Positions 53,044 through 61,178 of a stretch of 64,000 bases of DNA are shown piece after piece (positions within the stretch are counted from its first letter, which is position 1; the number at the start of each line of letters is the position of its first letter). Source of the stretch: an uncultured Collinsella sp. (lineage in GTDB: Bacteria; Actinomycetota; Coriobacteriia; Coriobacteriales; Coriobacteriaceae); assembly GCA_902494085.1 (NCBI GenBank), contig CABURU010000006.1, positions 1 to 64,000 on the forward strand. The letters are read 5' to 3'. The position numbers were made by a program, and so were the translations under genes. The notes under the pieces are model-generated. The model did no database searches and was not told the DNA's origin. It saw nothing but the letters and a program-made list of their open reading frames with translations.

Positions 53044-53487
53044 ATGCGCTGTCCCAAATGCGGCAAGGCACATACCCGCGTCGTTGATTCCCGCATGCAG
53101 GAATCTAATAACACCATCAAGCGCCGTCGCGAATGCTGCTCATGCAATTATCGCTTTACGACATTTGAGCGTTGTGAAGACCCTATCGAGGTCATTAAGT
53201 CAGACGGAAGCAAGCAACGGTTCGATCGCAATAAGCTGCTGGTCGGTTTGATGCGCGCCACGATCAAGCGAGATATCGACACTAAAAAGCTCAACGAGAT
53301 TATTGACGATATAGAGGTTGAGCTTCGCTCCCGTACGCTCACAGCCGTTACGTCTCATGAGCTGGGCGATATGGTTCTTAAGAGGTTGGCCAAGATTGAT
53401 AAAGTGGCCTACATCCGCTTTGCCTCGGTCTATCGCGATTTCAAAGATGTCGATGAGTTTCTGCAAGAGCTCGACAAGCTAAGGTGA
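53044..53487 (+). CDS. nrdR: Transcriptional repressor NrdR
   Basis: A 147-residue regulator of ribonucleotide reductase genes. An N-terminal zinc ribbon (CPKCGKAHTRVVDSR and CCSCNYRFTTFE) is followed by an ATP-cone domain that senses dATP/ATP. The ATG follows GAGGAGG. The link with dut suggests shared control of nucleotide supply near the SOS locus. Confidence 0.95.
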   Translation: MRCPKCGKAHTRVVDSRMQESNNTIKRRRECCSCNYRFTTFERCEDPIEVIKSDGSKQRFDRNKLLVGLMRATIKRDIDTKKLNEIIDDIEVELRSRTLTAVTSHELGDMVLKRLAKIDKVAYIRFASVYRDFKDVDEFLQELDKLR

Positions 53488-53491
53488 TTTC

Positions 53492-53935
53492 ATGTCCAAC
53501 ATTACCGTTAACATTAAGCGTCTCGACCCAACCGTCGAACTTCCCAAATACGCCCATCCCACGGATGCCGGCCTGGACCTGCGTTCCAGCGAGGGTTGCA
53601 TTCTGAAGCCCTTTGAGCGTCGTCTGGTCTCCACGGGCCTAGCTATCGCCCTACCCGACGGCTACGCCGGCTTCGTCCAGCCCCGCAGCGGCCTGGCCAT
53701 TAAGCAAGGCCTGTCCATAGTCAACACTCCTGGCCTCATCGACGCCCACTACCGAGGAGAGCTCAAAGTCATCCTCATCAACCTAGACCCCACGAACAAC
53801 ATCCAAATCAACAAAGGCGACCGCATCGCCCAGCTCGTCATCCAAGAAGCCCCCACGGTCAACCTCATAGAAGTACAAGAACTAGACGAAACCGACCGAG
53901 GCAAAGGAGGCTTCGGCTCCAGCGGCGTCGCCTAG
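53492..53935 (+). CDS. dut: Deoxyuridine 5'-triphosphate nucleotidohydrolase
   Basis: A 147-residue trimeric dUTPase that hydrolyses dUTP to dUMP. Motifs include HPTDAGLDLRS, PRSGLAIKQGL, NTPGLIDAHYRGELK and the C-terminal RGKGGFGSSG that closes over the site. It starts four bases after nrdR. From about 53,760 the codons shift towards A-ending forms (CAA, GAA, AAA, CTA, ATA), unlike the first half and the neighbours, although the protein remains standard. Confidence 0.95.
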   Translation: MSNITVNIKRLDPTVELPKYAHPTDAGLDLRSSEGCILKPFERRLVSTGLAIALPDGYAGFVQPRSGLAIKQGLSIVNTPGLIDAHYRGELKVILINLDPTNNIQINKGDRIAQLVIQEAPTVNLIEVQELDETDRGKGGFGSSGVA

Positions 53936-53951
53936 GGGCGCTCATACCCCT

Positions 53952-54054
53952 CCCGCCCGTCTCTCACACATATCATTCCATGCTCAAACATTCTCGCGTC
54001 GCTTCGCTCGCTGCGAAACTGCGCGTGGAACGATATGTGTGAGAGACGGGCGGG
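53952..54054. repeat. Palindromic element B1 (long hairpin with conserved core)
   Basis: Perfect 23-bp inverted arms (53952-53974 and 54032-54054) enclose a core from ATTCCATGC to GCGTGGAAC. The core recurs in inverted orientation in B2, 160 bp away, while the arms do not. The apical part contains a CGCTTCGCTCGC insertion missing in part from B2. Non-coding, between convergent genes. Confidence 0.85.
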
Positions 54055-54085
54055 CGGTTACTCGCTTGAAAAAAGCCTTTCTTTC

Positions 54086-54136
54086 TAGTAAGCCGATGCG
54101 ATAAAGGAAAACCTCCTTTCTCGCATCGGCTTACTA
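54086..54136. repeat. Strong hairpin between B1 and B2
   Basis: TAGTAAGCCGATGCGA (54086-54101) pairs perfectly with TCGCATCGGCTTACTA (54121-54136). Inside it, AAAGGA pairs with TCCTTT. On the minus strand it is followed by GAAAGAAAGGCTTTTTTC, so it may terminate the glycosyltransferase transcript. Confidence 0.7.
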
Positions 54137-54212
54137 TATTTATGATTTCCGTTTTCGCCTTTGCAGGTTCTAATGGCGGGGAATCCGGTGTAGCTGCTAG
54201 TACGTAAACGCA

Positions 54213-54316
54213 GCTTACCTGTGGGAGGCCCCTATATATCGTTCCACGCGCAGTTTCGCAGCGCAGCGAGAATGTTTGAGCATGGAATGATATATAGGGG
54301 CCTCCCACAGGTAAGC
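54213..54316. repeat. Palindromic element B2 (inverted partner of B1)
   Basis: Perfect 28-bp inverted arms (54213-54240 and 54289-54316) enclose a core that is the reverse complement of the B1 core apart from about ten bases missing at the apex. The arm sequence is unrelated to that of B1. The element ends 14 bases from the 3' end of the glycosyltransferase gene. Confidence 0.85.
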
Positions 54317-54329
54317 GGACAGTCCAATG

Positions 54330-55631
54330 CTAGCGGATATGCGCAGGTTTTCCGCCCCAGTAGAAGCGGCAGAAGGCTCGTTTGCGCTTTTGGGGTTTGC
54401 CTACGAGTTCCATGGTGGCGACGGCGATGTCTTCGGCTGCGTGGGGGCGGCGTAGAACTTCGCCGTTGATGAGTAGGGCTTTGAGTGATTCGGGATGGTC
54501 GTGCAGGTGGCGCAACGTTACGATGAGCTCTCGTGCCGTGGTGACGTGCATGCTGGCGCCCATGCCGGTAAGCATGGTGGTATTGGCCTTTTCCTGGCCA
54601 TATGACTTGCCCAGCAGGATCATCGGCAGATGTGCGCATAGGCACTCGGTGACCGTGAGTCCGCCCGATTTGAGGATTGCCAGGTCGCAGCCGTGCATGA
54701 GGGCCGCCATGTCGTCGACATAGTCCAGCACCGTGACGTTCTCGAGCTTCATGGCATCGAAGAGCGTCTTCAGCCGGGTGGCATACTCCACGTCTTTGCC
54801 GGGCAAAAAGACAAAGTGCATGTCTTCGAAGCTGCGCAGGAAGGGGAGCGTGTGGTCCATCGCCGCGCGAAAGCGGACGTAAGGCTGAGGCAAGCTGGCA
54901 CCGGCCATTACCAACACGACGGTCTTGTCGGCGGGGAGGTTGAACTTGGCTAGCTCTTCCTCGCGATCGTAATCCGTGTCGAATCCGGCGCGAATAGGAA
55001 TGCCGGTAATGCGAATCTTTGCCTCGGGCACCTTGCGCGGACGCAGCGTTTCGGCCATAAATTCATTGGCAACACAGAATAGATCGGTGTCCTTGTGGGG
55101 CCACCAGCCCTCGACTTCGTAGTCGGTCGGGACGCAGATGACCGGATAGTCGATACCCGTAATTACGCGGGCGCCCACGGCAACGTTGGCTGCCGTGATA
55201 TGCGTTGCGACCACGGCTATGGGCCTGCGGTTACGAATATATTCGTTGAAGGCGGGGAACATAATTCGCGACCATGCCGTGCCGCCACCCCAGAGAAGAT
55301 GTCCCGTAAGCGTATATCGCCAGGTCAGGTCGTAAATGGGGCGCGTGGCTCCCGTAAAAGAAGCCGCGGTCTTATTGCCGTCGAATTTAATTCGTCCAAA
55401 ATCAAGGATATCGAGCACTTCAATCTCAACATCTTCGGGGATGCCATTGGTGCCGCGGATGAGGTCGAATGCTTGCGCAATCGCATTTGCGGCGGCCTTG
55501 TGGCCCGAGCCGACCGAGGCGTGCACGATGGTCACGAGAGGCTTTTGCTGAGCCAAGAGCGTGGTTTGCTCCGATTGGGGAGTGCTGTGCGTGAGCAGGG
55601 GAGCGTCGTCGCTCGTCTGCGTCTGATCCAT
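54330..55631 (-). CDS. MGDG synthase-like glycosyltransferase (GT28 type)
   Basis: A 433-residue GT-B glycosyltransferase. The N-terminal MGDG_synth domain shows TIVHASVGSGHKAAANAIA, and the C-terminal UDP-sugar site shows KSGGLTVTECLCAHLPMIL. Relatives (UgtP, MGDG synthase) glycosylate diacylglycerol to make glycolipids, some of which anchor lipoteichoic acid; the sugar and acceptor here are unknown. I chose the ATG at 55631 after GGGGAG over an upstream in-frame ATG at 55670. Convergent with dut across the B elements and divergent from trxB. Confidence 0.85.
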   Translation of the reverse strand: MDQTQTSDDAPLLTHSTPQSEQTTLLAQQKPLVTIVHASVGSGHKAAANAIAQAFDLIRGTNGIPEDVEIEVLDILDFGRIKFDGNKTAASFTGATRPIYDLTWRYTLTGHLLWGGGTAWSRIMFPAFNEYIRNRRPIAVVATHITAANVAVGARVITGIDYPVICVPTDYEVEGWWPHKDTDLFCVANEFMAETLRPRKVPEAKIRITGIPIRAGFDTDYDREEELAKFNLPADKTVVLVMAGASLPQPYVRFRAAMDHTLPFLRSFEDMHFVFLPGKDVEYATRLKTLFDAMKLENVTVLDYVDDMAALMHGCDLAILKSGGLTVTECLCAHLPMILLGKSYGQEKANTTMLTGMGASMHVTTARELIVTLRHLHDHPESLKALLINGEVLRRPHAAEDIAVATMELVGKPQKRKRAFCRFYWGGKPAHIR

Positions 55632-55749
55632 CGATAACTCCCCTTCGACGTTGTAACACGGATTTATCATTGTAGTGCATGAGTGTCACGTTCACGTAAA
55701 TTTGGGTATGAGCGCAAAGAACGACAACGTTTCGACGAGAGGACTCTTC

Positions 55750-56688
55750 ATGACTACCGACCAGAGGATCGATGTTGCGATTATCGGTGGCGGTCCCGCG
55801 GGTTATGCTGCCGCCATTTATGCGGCGCGCGCCAACCTGACGACGACCGTCCTTGAGCAGGGCATGTCGGGCGGACAGATCGCTACATCCAACGAGATTG
55901 AGAATTATCCTGGTATTCCACTGCTGAGCGGCGCCGAACTTGGCGAGCGGTTCCAACAGCATGCTGAAGGCCTGGGGGCTCAGGTTGAATGGAGTATGGT
56001 AACAGGCGTCGATTACGATGCCGATGCGGCTTTATTTACCATCCATCATGATATGGGCGACACAGCGGCCAAGAGCGTCATTGCGTGCATGGGCGCCACG
56101 CCGCGTCCTGCGGGGTTTGTTGGCGAAGACACGTATCGCGGTCGTGGCGTTTCGTACTGCGCGACGTGTGACGGCATGTTCTTCCGTGGCAAACAGGTCT
56201 TTGTTATCGGAGGCGGCAATTCAGCATGCGAGGAGGCGCTGTTCCTGTCCGACATTGCCGGCAGCGTGACTATCGTGCTGCGTCGCGATCAGTTCCGTGC
56301 ACCCGAGGGCGTTGTGAATAAAGTGCTTGCTAAGGACAATATTTCAGTTAGGTACCAAACTAGTATTGTTGAGCTTTCTGGCGAAGCGATGCCCACGACA
56401 ATTACGTTCAAGGACAATGCGACTGGTGAAATGTACACTGAATCCTTTGAACCTGGCTCATTTGGCATTTTTGTCTTTACGGGGACGCAGCCACATACCG
56501 AACTTGTTGAGCATCTAGTCGATCTGGCTCCCGACGGCGGCATCCTTACCGACGATTCGATGGCTACCCGTACGCCCGGCTTATTCGCAGCCGGCGATAT
56601 CCGTTCCAAGCGTTTGCGTCAGGTTGTGACCGCTGTTTCGGACGGTGCCATAGCGGCAACCAGCGCATACGCTTTCCTACGTGGATAA
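55750..56688 (+). CDS. trxB: Thioredoxin reductase
   Basis: A 312-residue FAD/NADPH disulfide reductase. FAD motif GGGPAGYAAA, redox pair CATC (in SYCATCDGMFF), NADPH motif GGGNSACEEA and the C-terminal GDIRSKRLRQ are intact. The ATG at 55750 follows the GAGGA stretch; an in-frame ATG at 55675 would add 25 residues. No thioredoxin gene is adjacent. A terminator follows. Confidence 0.93.
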   Translation: MTTDQRIDVAIIGGGPAGYAAAIYAARANLTTTVLEQGMSGGQIATSNEIENYPGIPLLSGAELGERFQQHAEGLGAQVEWSMVTGVDYDADAALFTIHHDMGDTAAKSVIACMGATPRPAGFVGEDTYRGRGVSYCATCDGMFFRGKQVFVIGGGNSACEEALFLSDIAGSVTIVLRRDQFRAPEGVVNKVLAKDNISVRYQTSIVELSGEAMPTTITFKDNATGEMYTESFEPGSFGIFVFTGTQPHTELVEHLVDLAPDGGILTDDSMATRTPGLFAAGDIRSKRLRQVVTAVSDGAIAATSAYAFLRG

Positions 56689-56730
56689 GTACGATAATAT
56701 ATCTTATGTAAGGTTGCTATCTTAAAACAT

Positions 56731-56772
56731 AGTGGTTGGACGGTGCATCAATGTACAGTCCAACCACTTTTT
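56731..56772 (+). terminator. Terminator after trxB
   Basis: AGTGGTTGGAC pairs perfectly with GTCCAACCACT around a 16-nt loop and runs into TTTTT. Confidence 0.9.
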
Positions 56773-56842
56773 CTTGGCGGCTATGTGGTATCCAAAACTA
56801 GATAACCTAGAATACAATATAGAAAATGAACGGAGGATCCTT

Positions 56843-57454
56843 ATGAACCACGTCAAACATGTTATCCCGATGTCCGATACATCGGTCAGCATTAAGTCGG
56901 AGGATATTCAACCGACGGTGCTGCCGGACGCATTTATTCAGTCCGATATGGTGGGTAAACTCAACGCGTTGAGCCTGCCACGCTATGACCAGCTGCCCAA
57001 CGTAACGCTCTATCGCGATCAGGTTATTGAATATGTTGCGCTGTGGATGGAGCCACTTTCGATTTGCGTAGAGCAGCCCGTTATCACGCCATCGATGATC
57101 AATAACTACGTGAAGGTCGGCCTCGTTCCCGCGCCGGTTAAAAAACAGTATGGCCGTGAGCAGATTGCGCGTCTCATCGCCATTTGTATCTTTAAGCAGG
57201 TGCTGCCCATCGCTGCGGTTCAGGCACTCTTTAATATTCAGCGCTTGAGCTACGACGCTCCGACGGCTTTCGATTATGTTGTCGATCAACTTGAGGCATC
57301 GATTCGCGCGGCGTTTTCCGTCGAGCAGACTCCCGTGCCCGATACCGCACACCAGGTTACGCGCGAATCGCTGCTCGTACGCAGTGCGGTTTCGTCTTTT
57401 GTATCGAAGGCGTACCTGATGAGCTACCTCAAATTCAATGGGTTTAATAGCTAG
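56843..57454 (+). CDS. DUF1836 domain protein
   Basis: A 203-residue protein matching DUF1836: LPRYDQLPNVTLYRDQVIEY, then ITPSMINNYVKVGLVPAPVKK and YGREQIARLIAICIFKQVLPI. The middle resembles a MerR-like helix-turn-helix, so DNA binding is plausible, but function is unknown. The ATG at 56843 follows CGGAGGATC; the preceding in-frame stretch overlaps the trxB terminator. It is monocistronic. Confidence 0.85.
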   Translation: MNHVKHVIPMSDTSVSIKSEDIQPTVLPDAFIQSDMVGKLNALSLPRYDQLPNVTLYRDQVIEYVALWMEPLSICVEQPVITPSMINNYVKVGLVPAPVKKQYGREQIARLIAICIFKQVLPIAAVQALFNIQRLSYDAPTAFDYVVDQLEASIRAAFSVEQTPVPDTAHQVTRESLLVRSAVSSFVSKAYLMSYLKFNGFNS

Positions 57455-57466
57455 TCAATGTATAAG

Positions 57467-57507
57467 ACGGGCGGGATAAAGAGCCGCTGGCCACTTATCC
57501 CGCCCGT
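57467..57507. terminator. Hairpin between convergent DUF1836 and degV genes
   Basis: ACGGGCGGGATAA (57467-57479) pairs perfectly with TTATCCCGCCCGT (57495-57507). It could stop transcription from both sides, although T runs are weak. The arm shares GACGGGCGGG with the arms of B1. Confidence 0.65.
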
Positions 57508-57526
57508 ACGTTTGTCTAGTTGGACA

Positions 57527-58393
57527 TTATCGGCCCGAAGCCACGCCCATGCCGTAGCCGATAATGAGGCCGTGCATCTCGGCATAGTAAGAATCTAGCC
57601 CGTTGCAGGGCATGATAATAGTCTTGGAACCTGGCCAGTGCTCCACAATGCGGTCGGCAAGCGCCTGGGCTCCAGCTTCGTTCTCAACGTGATCGATGAT
57701 GACCTGGCCGCCATTAAAGCCCTCAGCCTCCATGGTGTCGACAATCTTGGCGAGCATCTTCTTTTCGCCACGCGTGTGCCCAACGAGTTCAATCTCGCCC
57801 GCTTCGCTCGCCGTGCCCAAAATGCGGATATTGAGCTTATTGGCAATAACGCCGGCCGCCTTAGGGATACGTCCGGCTTTCGCAAGGTTTTCGTAATTGC
57901 ACAGGCTAAAGAGAATCTTGCTGTTCTGCTCCAAGCTATCGAAGTAAGCGCAGGCGTCCTCAAAGGAGGTATCCGGGTTGCTTACAAGATAGCGGTCGAA
58001 CAGCAAGAAGATCAGATCCATTTTGCCACCTGCGGCTCGTGAGTTGACCAAATGGATCTGGCGGTTGGGCTCCTCGGCAAGTACCATATCGCGTGCCGTG
58101 GCCGCGGCATTGTAGCTTCCCGAGACGCCCTCCGAGATGGGCATGCAGATCGTCTTGTCGGCAAGCTTAAAGAGTTCGGTCCACTCCCCTACGCTTGGAC
58201 AGGCGCTCGAAGACGCGCTCGACTCCGCCTGCACGGCGCTATTAAGCTCGTGAACATCGAGCGAGAGGTCGTCGACAAATTCGCGCTCCCCCACTCGGAT
58301 CTTAAGGGGTGCAAATGCAAAGGTGGTATGAGGTGCGGTTGGTTGCCAATCGCGAAGATTGCAGCTCGAATCGGAGATAAGTGCCCAGCTCAT
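57527..58393 (-). CDS. DegV family fatty acid-binding protein
   Basis: A 288-residue DegV protein. It opens ALISDSSCNL (family SDSSCDL), has the ISEGVSGSYNAA fatty-acid carboxylate-binding stretch and the EQNSKILFSLCNYENLAKAGRI segment. Relatives (FakB) present fatty acids to the kinase FakA for phospholipid synthesis; no fakA is in the window. The ATG follows AAAGGACC on the minus strand. Confidence 0.9.
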   Translation of the reverse strand: MSWALISDSSCNLRDWQPTAPHTTFAFAPLKIRVGEREFVDDLSLDVHELNSAVQAESSASSSACPSVGEWTELFKLADKTICMPISEGVSGSYNAAATARDMVLAEEPNRQIHLVNSRAAGGKMDLIFLLFDRYLVSNPDTSFEDACAYFDSLEQNSKILFSLCNYENLAKAGRIPKAAGVIANKLNIRILGTASEAGEIELVGHTRGEKKMLAKIVDTMEAEGFNGGQVIIDHVENEAGAQALADRIVEHWPGSKTIIMPCNGLDSYYAEMHGLIIGYGMGVASGR

Positions 58394-58407
58394 TGAGGGT
58401 CCTTTCT

Positions 58408-58479
58408 AATTGTTCCCCAACAATTATAGCCATCTTTTTGATTGATTGGATAGCTATCTAGTTTTGAATACTAGATAGC
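58408..58479. promoter_or_regulatory. Two palindromes upstream of degV
   Basis: AATTGTT-CCCC-AACAATT (58408-58425) and GCTATCTAGT-7-ACTAGATAGC (58453-58479) lie just ahead of the degV start, where a promoter should be. They are AT-rich relative to the surroundings and look like operators or an mRNA hairpin. The regulator is unknown. Confidence 0.45.
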
Positions 58480-58505
58480 CATGCTGATTTATGGCAAACG
58501 GTAGG

Positions 58506-58546
58506 GAAAAAAGAATGGGCCTCGTGACTCAAGATCGCGAGGCCCA
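58506..58546 (-). terminator. Terminator of the NlpC/P60 gene
   Basis: On the minus strand GGGCCTCG pairs with CGAGGCCC and is followed by ATTCTTTTTT. It lies 24 bases beyond the stop codon. Confidence 0.88.
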
Positions 58547-58569
58547 CGTTCGTTCGCTGCAGTAATTAA

Positions 58570-59691
58570 TTAGTAGCGCACGAAAATGTAATTGTTGTTC
58601 ATGCCAGCGGCGACGGAGCTGATGATGACGCCCGTTTTGTAGTCGGAAGCATGGATCATCTGACCATTACCGATATAGATGCCTGTATGGTAGGAGTTAA
58701 CCACAACATCGCCGGGTTGCGGATCGGACACACGGGTCCAACCCATGAAGGTGCCGGTGGTGCCCAGGCGGCAGTAGCGGCCCGTGAGGCAGTAGCTTAC
58801 AAAGCCGGAGCAGTCAAAGCTGTTCGGGCCAATGCCGCCCCAAGAGTAAGCGTATCCGAGCTTGCTGTAGGCGCGCGAAACAACGGAACCGCCGTCAACG
58901 GACTGGCTCGGTGCGGAAGGCGTCGGAGTCGGAGCGGGCGTCACGGGCTGCGGCGTGGGAGCAGGAGCGGGCGTAGGCGCGGGCGTGTTGCCGCCGCCGT
59001 TGTTGGTCGTACCGCCACCATTGTTGGTGTTTTCAGTCGTACCGGCGGTATCGTTGCTCACCGTGGCCTTTTCGGCAGTGCTGGCGTTGATACCGGCCTG
59101 CAGCGCGGCGTTGGCCTCGGCCTCGGCAGCAAGCTCGGCCTGCAGCTGTGAATCCAGGGAGTTAACGACACTTTGAGCCTCAGCCTGCTGGGCATTGAGC
59201 TCGTCGACCTTCTTCTGCGTCGCGACGACGTTCTTCTCCTGCTCGGTCTGCTTATCGGTGAGCTGCTGCTTAAGGTCCTTGACCTCCTGAATGGTCTGGG
59301 CCTGCTTGTCGGACACCTTACCGTAGTAGAAGAGACGGTTGAGCATGTCGCCCAGATCGTCGACGCCCGTCAGAACCTGAAGAAGGCTCAGACCGCCGGT
59401 CTTGTACTCACCGGCAACGTAGTTGGAAAGCTTTGCCTGACCTTCGGCAATCTCTTGCTGCTTTTGCGTGATCTCGCCTGCAGTCTGATCAAGCTCCTGC
59501 GTCTGTGCGGAGAGTTCTTCATGAATTTGCTGGGTTTGGGTGCCAATCTGCTCGAGTTTAGTTCGAGCAGCGGCAAGGTCGGATGCGGTATCGGCGTAGG
59601 CCGGAGCCACGAGGCCCAGGCCCAAAACACAAGCGAGGGTTGCCGTAGCAGCGCAGCGTGCCATGTTTTTGTGCGTATTTGCTGTGCGCAT
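58570..59691 (-). CDS. Secreted NlpC/P60 peptidoglycan hydrolase with coiled coil
   Basis: A 373-residue exported protein. The signal peptide ends near APAYA/DT (about residue 33). A long coiled coil (about 35-205) resembles the autoinhibitory helices of CwlO/RipC-type hydrolases. A Gly/Asn then Pro/Ala-rich linker follows, and a C-terminal NlpC/P60 domain with catalytic Cys in NSFDCSGFVSYC and His in YHTGIYIG. It would cut peptide stems in the cell wall; coiled-coil members are usually activated by FtsEX, which is not in the window. Confidence 0.92.
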   Translation of the reverse strand: MRTANTHKNMARCAATATLACVLGLGLVAPAYADTASDLAAARTKLEQIGTQTQQIHEELSAQTQELDQTAGEITQKQQEIAEGQAKLSNYVAGEYKTGGLSLLQVLTGVDDLGDMLNRLFYYGKVSDKQAQTIQEVKDLKQQLTDKQTEQEKNVVATQKKVDELNAQQAEAQSVVNSLDSQLQAELAAEAEANAALQAGINASTAEKATVSNDTAGTTENTNNGGGTTNNGGGNTPAPTPAPAPTPQPVTPAPTPTPSAPSQSVDGGSVVSRAYSKLGYAYSWGGIGPNSFDCSGFVSYCLTGRYCRLGTTGTFMGWTRVSDPQPGDVVVNSYHTGIYIGNGQMIHASDYKTGVIISSVAAGMNNNYIFVRY

Positions 59692-59723
59692 GTAGCTTCC
59701 TTTCCGGTATCTAAGGGTAGCGG

Positions 59724-60254
59724 CTAGTCCACCGTTACCAGGCTAAAGAGCTCAACGTCCTCGTTAGAAGGCGTGAGCTTCTTGCGCGGGTTGAGAAACG
59801 CAAGCTCAAGGATACAACCGTAGCCCACAAGCTTTGCGCCCATATCTCGCACCAGTTTACCTGTTGCCTCGACGGTTCCGCCCGTCGCGACCAAGTCGTC
59901 CAGAATCAACACGGTATCTTTAGAGCTGATGGCATCGGCGTGGATCTCGATAGAATCCGTTCCATACTCGAGCTCGTAGCTCTCGCTTACCGTCTTGCGC
60001 GGTAGTTTGCCCGGCTTACGTGCGGGAACAAAGCCGGCACCCAGGGCGACGGCCACGGGCACACCGACCATAAAGCCGCGGGCCTCGGGTCCTACGACCT
60101 TGGTAATGCCCATGTCGGCAAAATGCTCGGCCAGGGCATCCACCATGGCCTTCAGGGCCTCGGGATTTCCAAAGAGCGGCGTGATGTCCTTAAAGACGAC
60201 TCCGGGCTCGGGATAGTCGGGGATATCGACAATATGAGATTCGAAGTCGTACAT
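59724..60254 (-). CDS. apt: Adenine phosphoribosyltransferase
   Basis: A 176-residue purine-salvage enzyme making AMP from adenine and PRPP. The PRPP motif VLILDDLVATGGT and the opening IPDYPEPGVVFKDITPLF are typical. I chose the ATG at 60254 (MYDFESHI), seven bases after AAAGG, over the ATG at 60269. It is read in the same direction as the ftsR-FHA cluster. Confidence 0.95.
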   Translation of the reverse strand: MYDFESHIVDIPDYPEPGVVFKDITPLFGNPEALKAMVDALAEHFADMGITKVVGPEARGFMVGVPVAVALGAGFVPARKPGKLPRKTVSESYELEYGTDSIEIHADAISSKDTVLILDDLVATGGTVEATGKLVRDMGAKLVGYGCILELAFLNPRKKLTPSNEDVELFSLVTVD

Positions 60255-60290
60255 GGCGTGACCTTTCATGGATTGCCGGGTGAACGGCGG

Positions 60291-61175
60291 TTATTTGCCC
60301 GTGTTAGCAGACGAGCTATGCGAGGGGACGACGACCTTGGACGGCTGCACGAGCGACTCCTCGTGCGCGGTAACTGCGGGGACGCTTGCCCCATCGCTTT
60401 TAGCCTTGGTGGATTCGGAACGCGCAATCTCCTCGTCGAGGGCATCGATGTCAGCGTCCTCGACCACGGCGTTGAGCGACTCAAAGACACGGTTCTTAAG
60501 GAGCGCGGTGTGCACACCCTCGGTGAGGTCGTGCAGCTTCTTAAAAGCGCGCTCGAGCTTGGCGTCGCGCTCGTCATCGGAGGTATCCATTCCGAGCATG
60601 CTCACGAGCACCTGCTCAAACATCGAGGACTCGCGGTTGGCGGAAGACACGTACTGACGCAGGTTGCGCGGCTCGATATGGAAGCGTGACAGCTCAGAGC
60701 AGTAGCGGATGATCGGAAAATCGCGGCCATCGACAAGCTCGCGATTCTGCGGACTCTTGATGATGCGAATGAGGTCGTTCTCGGCGAGTGAGCGGATAAA
60801 CGAAATCTCGACGCCCAGCATATCGGGAATGGTCTCGATGGGATGCAGCTTTTGCTTAGTCTCCTTGGGCTCCGTCTTGAGCGGAACATCGGACAGCAAG
60901 CCCACCTCGTAAGCGAGCGTTGACAGGTCCGTGGCGTTTTCCAAGCGCTGCTTAATCACGTTGAGCGGCATGTAGCGGGTCTTCTGCAAGTGCAGGATGA
61001 CCTCCAGGCGATCAACGTCCTCCTTGGAGTACTGACGGTATCCCTTAGGCGTACGATGAGGGGTAATGAGCCCCTCATCCTCTAGAAATCTAATTTTTGA
61101 GTTCGAAAGATCGGGGTATGCGCCTCGAAGTAGGTTGACGACTTGGCCGATACTCAGATAGTTGCGTTCGGCCAT
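60291..61175 (-). CDS. MerR-family regulator (FtsR-like)
   Basis: A 294-residue protein with a MerR winged helix-turn-helix at 1-75 (YLSIGQVVNLL; SNSKIRFLEDEGLITPHRTP; GYRQYS). The long C-terminal part is helical and lacks metal- or drug-binding features. Its place beside an FHA protein gene matches actinobacterial Rv1828/FtsR, known to activate ftsZ in corynebacteria. That role here is inferred from synteny. It starts three bases after the FHA gene. Confidence 0.85.
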   Translation of the reverse strand: MAERNYLSIGQVVNLLRGAYPDLSNSKIRFLEDEGLITPHRTPKGYRQYSKEDVDRLEVILHLQKTRYMPLNVIKQRLENATDLSTLAYEVGLLSDVPLKTEPKETKQKLHPIETIPDMLGVEISFIRSLAENDLIRIIKSPQNRELVDGRDFPIIRYCSELSRFHIEPRNLRQYVSSANRESSMFEQVLVSMLGMDTSDDERDAKLERAFKKLHDLTEGVHTALLKNRVFESLNAVVEDADIDALDEEIARSESTKAKSDGASVPAVTAHEESLVQPSKVVVPSHSSSANTGK

Positions 61176-61178
61176 GCC

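Noticed and set aside
53973..54308. 111-codon minus-strand frame over B1 and B2
   Set aside because: The frame is produced by the palindromes themselves; its two ends encode the same short peptide because the elements are inverted copies.
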